From assembly GCA_934457515.1 (NCBI GenBank), contig CAKSHV010000105.1:1-5791 (forward strand): a DNA stretch of 5,791 bases, in the 5' to 3' direction. The notes beneath the pieces were generated by a model. That model did no database searches, had not been told where the DNA came from, and worked only from the letters and a program-made list of their open reading frames with translations. Position 1 is the stretch's first letter, and each line of letters starts with the position of its first letter. Positions 4,178-5,791 of this stretch are shown piece by piece. This stretch comes from an uncultured Clostridia bacterium. Its GTDB lineage: Bacteria; Bacillota; Clostridia; RGIG6154. Both the position numbers and the translations under genes were made by a program.

Positions 4178-5083
4178 TTACTTTTCGGGAAAAGAATAGC
4201 TCCTCACCGAGGCACGGTATTCCGTCGGCGTCATGCCGGAAACCCGTTTAAATACTGTCGTAAAATACTGCGATGACCCGAAGCACAGCGTCGCCGCTAT
4301 TTCCGTGAAATTCTGATCTTCCTCCCGTATCATCTCTTTGGCCGCATCCACCCGGATTCGATTGAAACATTCCATAACGCCGCACCCCATTTGCTCACGG
4401 AAAATCCGTTTGACAACCGACGCCGATAAATTAAAATGCTTCACAATATCTGAAAAACAAAGCGGACGATGGATATTTGCTTCCAAATAATCACATATCT
4501 TCGCCAGTACCTTGTCGTCCGAACCGACTTTTGGCCGGTTTTCCCGGCCGTTTCCGCGTACAAGCAAGATCAAAAGCTGTTCCAAGTATAGTTTGATCAA
4601 CTGTTCGCCGCCAAATAACCCCTGCTCCGATTTTTGCATAATGCGGATATACGGAATGCCCAGCGGCGTAGAAAATACTTCCCCGGCCTCCTTGATCATG
4701 CCGCCAAGCAGCTTTTTCTCTTCCGCCGTACAGTCAATGATCATGCCGGCAATCGACATAAGTGCATCACTGGCGCTAGAAAACGAGATAATCACGGAAT
4801 TGGCCGCATGCGCGCCGTCGCAACGGATGTTGTGAAATTCGTTTGGACGGTGCAAATACATCTGCCCGACCGCAAGTCGGATCTCACTGGCTCCGGCAGT
4901 CACATACAGACTTTTTTTATCTGCATACACAAGTTCCCAAAAGTTATGTACTTCCCCCGAGTATGCAAAATCCTTTGCGTATTCAAAATAATGCACGGTA
5001 TAGATTCCGTCCACCGTTATGGCGTCCTCTAATTTTGTCATGACATATTCCATGCGTCTCATCTTCTTTCCCTGCGCGGTCAT
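4178..5083 (-). CDS. AraC-family transcriptional regulator with N-terminal cupin
   Basis: The longest reading is 301 residues, typical of two-domain AraC proteins. The N-terminal part (about 40-100) looks like an AraC-type cupin ligand-binding domain (HNFWELVYAD, then GQMYLHRPNEFHNI). The C-terminal 100 residues hold the two helix-turn-helix units: FSDIVKHFNLSASVVKRIF at about 210-228 and TEIAATLCFGSSQYFTTVFK at about 260-279, ending with the hallmark GMTPTEYR at 283-290. Start choice is open: ATG at 5083 has only a weak CAGG site; ATG at 5062 has AGGGAAAG very close; ATG at 5053 (MEYVMTKLED) and 5041 are also possible and fit the usual beginning of such proteins. It is divergent from nagB and probably regulates it, with an amino sugar or its phosphate as a possible effector (inference). 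The final residues YSFPEK and the stop are encoded by the outermost repeat of the neighbouring island. Confidence 0.93.
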   Translation of the reverse strand: MTAQGKKMRRMEYVMTKLEDAITVDGIYTVHYFEYAKDFAYSGEVHNFWELVYADKKSLYVTAGASEIRLAVGQMYLHRPNEFHNIRCDGAHAANSVIISFSSASDALMSIAGMIIDCTAEEKKLLGGMIKEAGEVFSTPLGIPYIRIMQKSEQGLFGGEQLIKLYLEQLLILLVRGNGRENRPKVGSDDKVLAKICDYLEANIHRPLCFSDIVKHFNLSASVVKRIFREQMGCGVMECFNRIRVDAAKEMIREEDQNFTEIAATLCFGSSQYFTTVFKRVSGMTPTEYRASVRSYSFPEK

Positions 5084-5092
5084 TTCAGCCTG

Positions 5093-5112
5093 TTTACCGT
5101 TTCTTTACCGTT
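5093..5112. repeat. tandem TTTACCGTT repeat in the regulator's leader
   Basis: TTTACCGTT occurs at 5093-5101 and 5104-5112, an 11-bp period (one helical turn), between the regulator's -10 and its coding region. The second copy merges into ACCG-TTC-CGGT (5107-5117), a small palindrome. It could be an operator for autorepression or for another protein. Confidence 0.4.
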
Positions 5113-5119
5113 CCGGTAT

Positions 5120-5148
5120 ATTATACTCCAAAAGCGGAGATATTGCAA
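5120..5148 (-). promoter_or_regulatory. promoter of the AraC-type regulator
   Basis: Read on the minus strand: -35 TTGCAA (5143-5148), a 17-bp spacer and a perfect -10 TATAAT (5120-5125). Spacing is ideal for the housekeeping sigma factor. The -35 lies within the first GATATTGCAAG repeat, so a protein bound there would compete with RNA polymerase, which fits autorepression. Confidence 0.7.
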
Positions 5149-5193
5149 GTCAAAAAAGACCAAAATTATAAAATGTCAGTCTGATATTGCAAG
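5139..5193. promoter_or_regulatory. candidate AraC-regulator operators: two GATATTGCAAG repeats
   Basis: GATATTGCAAG is found exactly at 5139-5149 and 5183-5193, in the same orientation, 44 bp apart start to start (about four helical turns). After each copy CAAA follows, with one extra base in the first. Direct repeats next to a -35 are the usual binding layout of AraC-family activators. Copy one overlaps the regulator's -35; copy two covers the -35 region of the nagB promoter. Confidence 0.6.
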
Positions 5194-5219
5194 CAAAGCC
5201 AGTAAAACTTCTATATAAT
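5187..5219 (+). promoter_or_regulatory. candidate nagB promoter, probably activator-dependent
   Basis: A perfect -10 TATAAT lies at 5214-5219. The only -35-like hexamer upstream, TTGCAA at 5187-5192, is 21 bp away (19 bp to the overlapping TATATA at 5212-5217), too far for good unaided initiation. A start near 5226 would give a leader of about 97 bases before the nagB ATG. The leader holds GCC-ATATAA-GGC as a minor hairpin and no riboswitch I recognise. Confidence 0.55.
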
Positions 5220-5322
5220 TGTAGTTGTAGAAGATTTTATCAAGCGCCATATAAGGCAATTTGGGGTATTTGTCGTCCAAAACGCACATGTCCGAAATTG
5301 AAAACGCAAAGGAGCTTTTATC

Positions 5323-5791
5323 ATGTACATTTACCGTGAACCTACTTATGAAAAAATGAGCCGCCGTGCCGCCAATATCATTTCCGCCCAAGTCATCCAA
5401 AAGCCGGATTCGATTTTAGGGCTTGCAACCGGTTCTTCCCCGCTTGGCGTTTACAGCCAGCTTATCGAATGGTACAAAAAGGGCGACTTGGATTTCAAGG
5501 ATGTCAGCTCCGTCAATTTAGACGAATACTGCGGTCTTGCTCCGGAGCACGAACAAAGCTACCGTTATTTTATGAATCACAATTTCTTTGATCATATCAA
5601 CATCGATAAATACCGCACCTATGTGCCGAACGGACTTGCCACCGACTGGCAGACCGAATGCGACAATTACGACAAACTTATCCGTGCTCTCGGCGGCATT
5701 GATTTGCAGCTTTTGGGCATCGGCTTTAACGGTCACATCGGTTTTAACGAGCCATCCGATCATTTTGAGTTAAAAACGCGGCGCGTAGCCC
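5323..5791 (+). CDS. nagB: glucosamine-6-phosphate deaminase, 5' part
   Basis: The frame from ATG at 5323 is open to the window edge, 156 codons of a family usually about 240-260 residues long, so the 3' part is outside. Known reaction: glucosamine-6-phosphate to fructose-6-phosphate plus ammonia, the entry of amino sugars into glycolysis, in the cytosol. Seen: the phosphate/sugar loop LATGSSPLGVY at 34-44, NLDEYCGL at 65-72 with D67 as the likely proton-transfer Asp (Asp72 in E. coli), GGIDLQLLGIG at 124-134, and GFNGHIGFNEP at 134-144 with catalytic H138 and E143. N136 stands where E. coli has Asp141, a variant that is normal in Gram-positive NagB. AAAGGAG at 5308-5314 gives an excellent ribosome site eight bases from the ATG. 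It is divergent from the AraC-type regulator. Confidence 0.95.
   Translation, partial: MYIYREPTYEKMSRRAANIISAQVIQKPDSILGLATGSSPLGVYSQLIEWYKKGDLDFKDVSSVNLDEYCGLAPEHEQSYRYFMNHNFFDHINIDKYRTYVPNGLATDWQTECDNYDKLIRALGGIDLQLLGIGFNGHIGFNEPSDHFELKTRRVA

Larger units (their letters stand above)
3044..4194. repeat. 1.15-kb composite inverted-repeat island
   Basis: This region between two convergent genes holds no convincing ordinary gene but is dense in inverted repeats. Its outermost 14-mer CTTTTCCCGAAAAG (3044-3057) recurs exactly reverse-complemented at 4181-4194. Inside are a left hairpin array (3072-3228), a left module (3221-3352), a centre (3353-3785), a right module in inverted orientation (3786-3919) and a right hairpin array (3930-4169). 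The linker GGACGTTTTT occurs at 3110-3119 and 3154-3163 on the left. Its inverse occurs on the right as AAAAACATCC (3993-4002, 4097-4106) and AAAACCGTCC (4050-4059). The symmetry suggests a non-autonomous element or a hotspot of palindrome accumulation. No transposase and no target-site duplication could be identified. Confidence 0.6.

Noticed and set aside
3925..4251. 108-codon plus-strand ORF through the right hairpin array and into the regulator gene
   Set aside because: Its codons are mostly the hairpin arms and linkers (repeated KATSK/RKVMQKH-like stretches), and it ends antisense to a well-supported AraC gene.
5226..5322. Possible riboswitch or glmS-like ribozyme in the nagB leader
   Set aside because: The ~97-base leader has only a 3-bp GCC/GGC stem and no conserved ribozyme core that I can recognise.

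Overview
The window looks like chromosomal DNA from a Clostridia-type member of the Bacillota, possibly an Oscillospirales-like lineage. This rests on the gene families (YifB, TsaE, a Cys-rich DUF1540 protein, an AraC regulator divergent from nagB), purine-rich Shine-Dalgarno sites, a TTG start on tsaE, and two exact Spo0A-box matches (TTCGACA) that hint at a spore former. The placement is inference; no rRNA or other marker gene is present.

Left part (1-2504): the last 30 codons of an unidentified gene, then yifB/comM (AAA+ Mg-chelatase-like ATPase) 35 bases downstream. A 403-base intergenic region follows. It holds a hairpin, a cluster of four DnaA-box-like 9-mers, two tandem Spo0A-box-like heptamers and a TTGACA element inside a 13-bp palindrome. 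Then comes tsaE (t6A tRNA modification), here not followed by its usual neighbour tsaB.

Middle (2637-4194): a small protein with two DUF1540 domains ends at a very strong intrinsic terminator. Beyond it lies about 1.15 kb without a convincing ordinary gene, between two convergent genes. This stretch is highly structured. It has at least eleven inverted repeats (most perfect, 5-15 bp stems) joined by a recurring GGACGTTTTT / AAAAACRTCC linker. In the middle are two inverted copies of a ~113-bp module whose arms differ in sequence but remain complementary. The outermost 14-mer at the left end recurs exactly inverted at the right end, inside the last codons of the araC-type gene. I read it as a composite repeat island or non-autonomous element. 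It is the most unusual object in the window.

Right part (4178-5791): an AraC-family regulator on the minus strand and, divergently, the 5' 156 codons of nagB (glucosamine-6-phosphate deaminase), cut by the window edge. The shared ~240-base promoter region carries an 11-bp direct repeat, GATATTGCAAG, twice at a 44-bp period. One copy overlaps the -35 of the regulator's own promoter and the other sits at the -35 region of a nagB promoter with poor spacing. This suggests a local circuit in which the regulator controls itself and activates amino-sugar catabolism.
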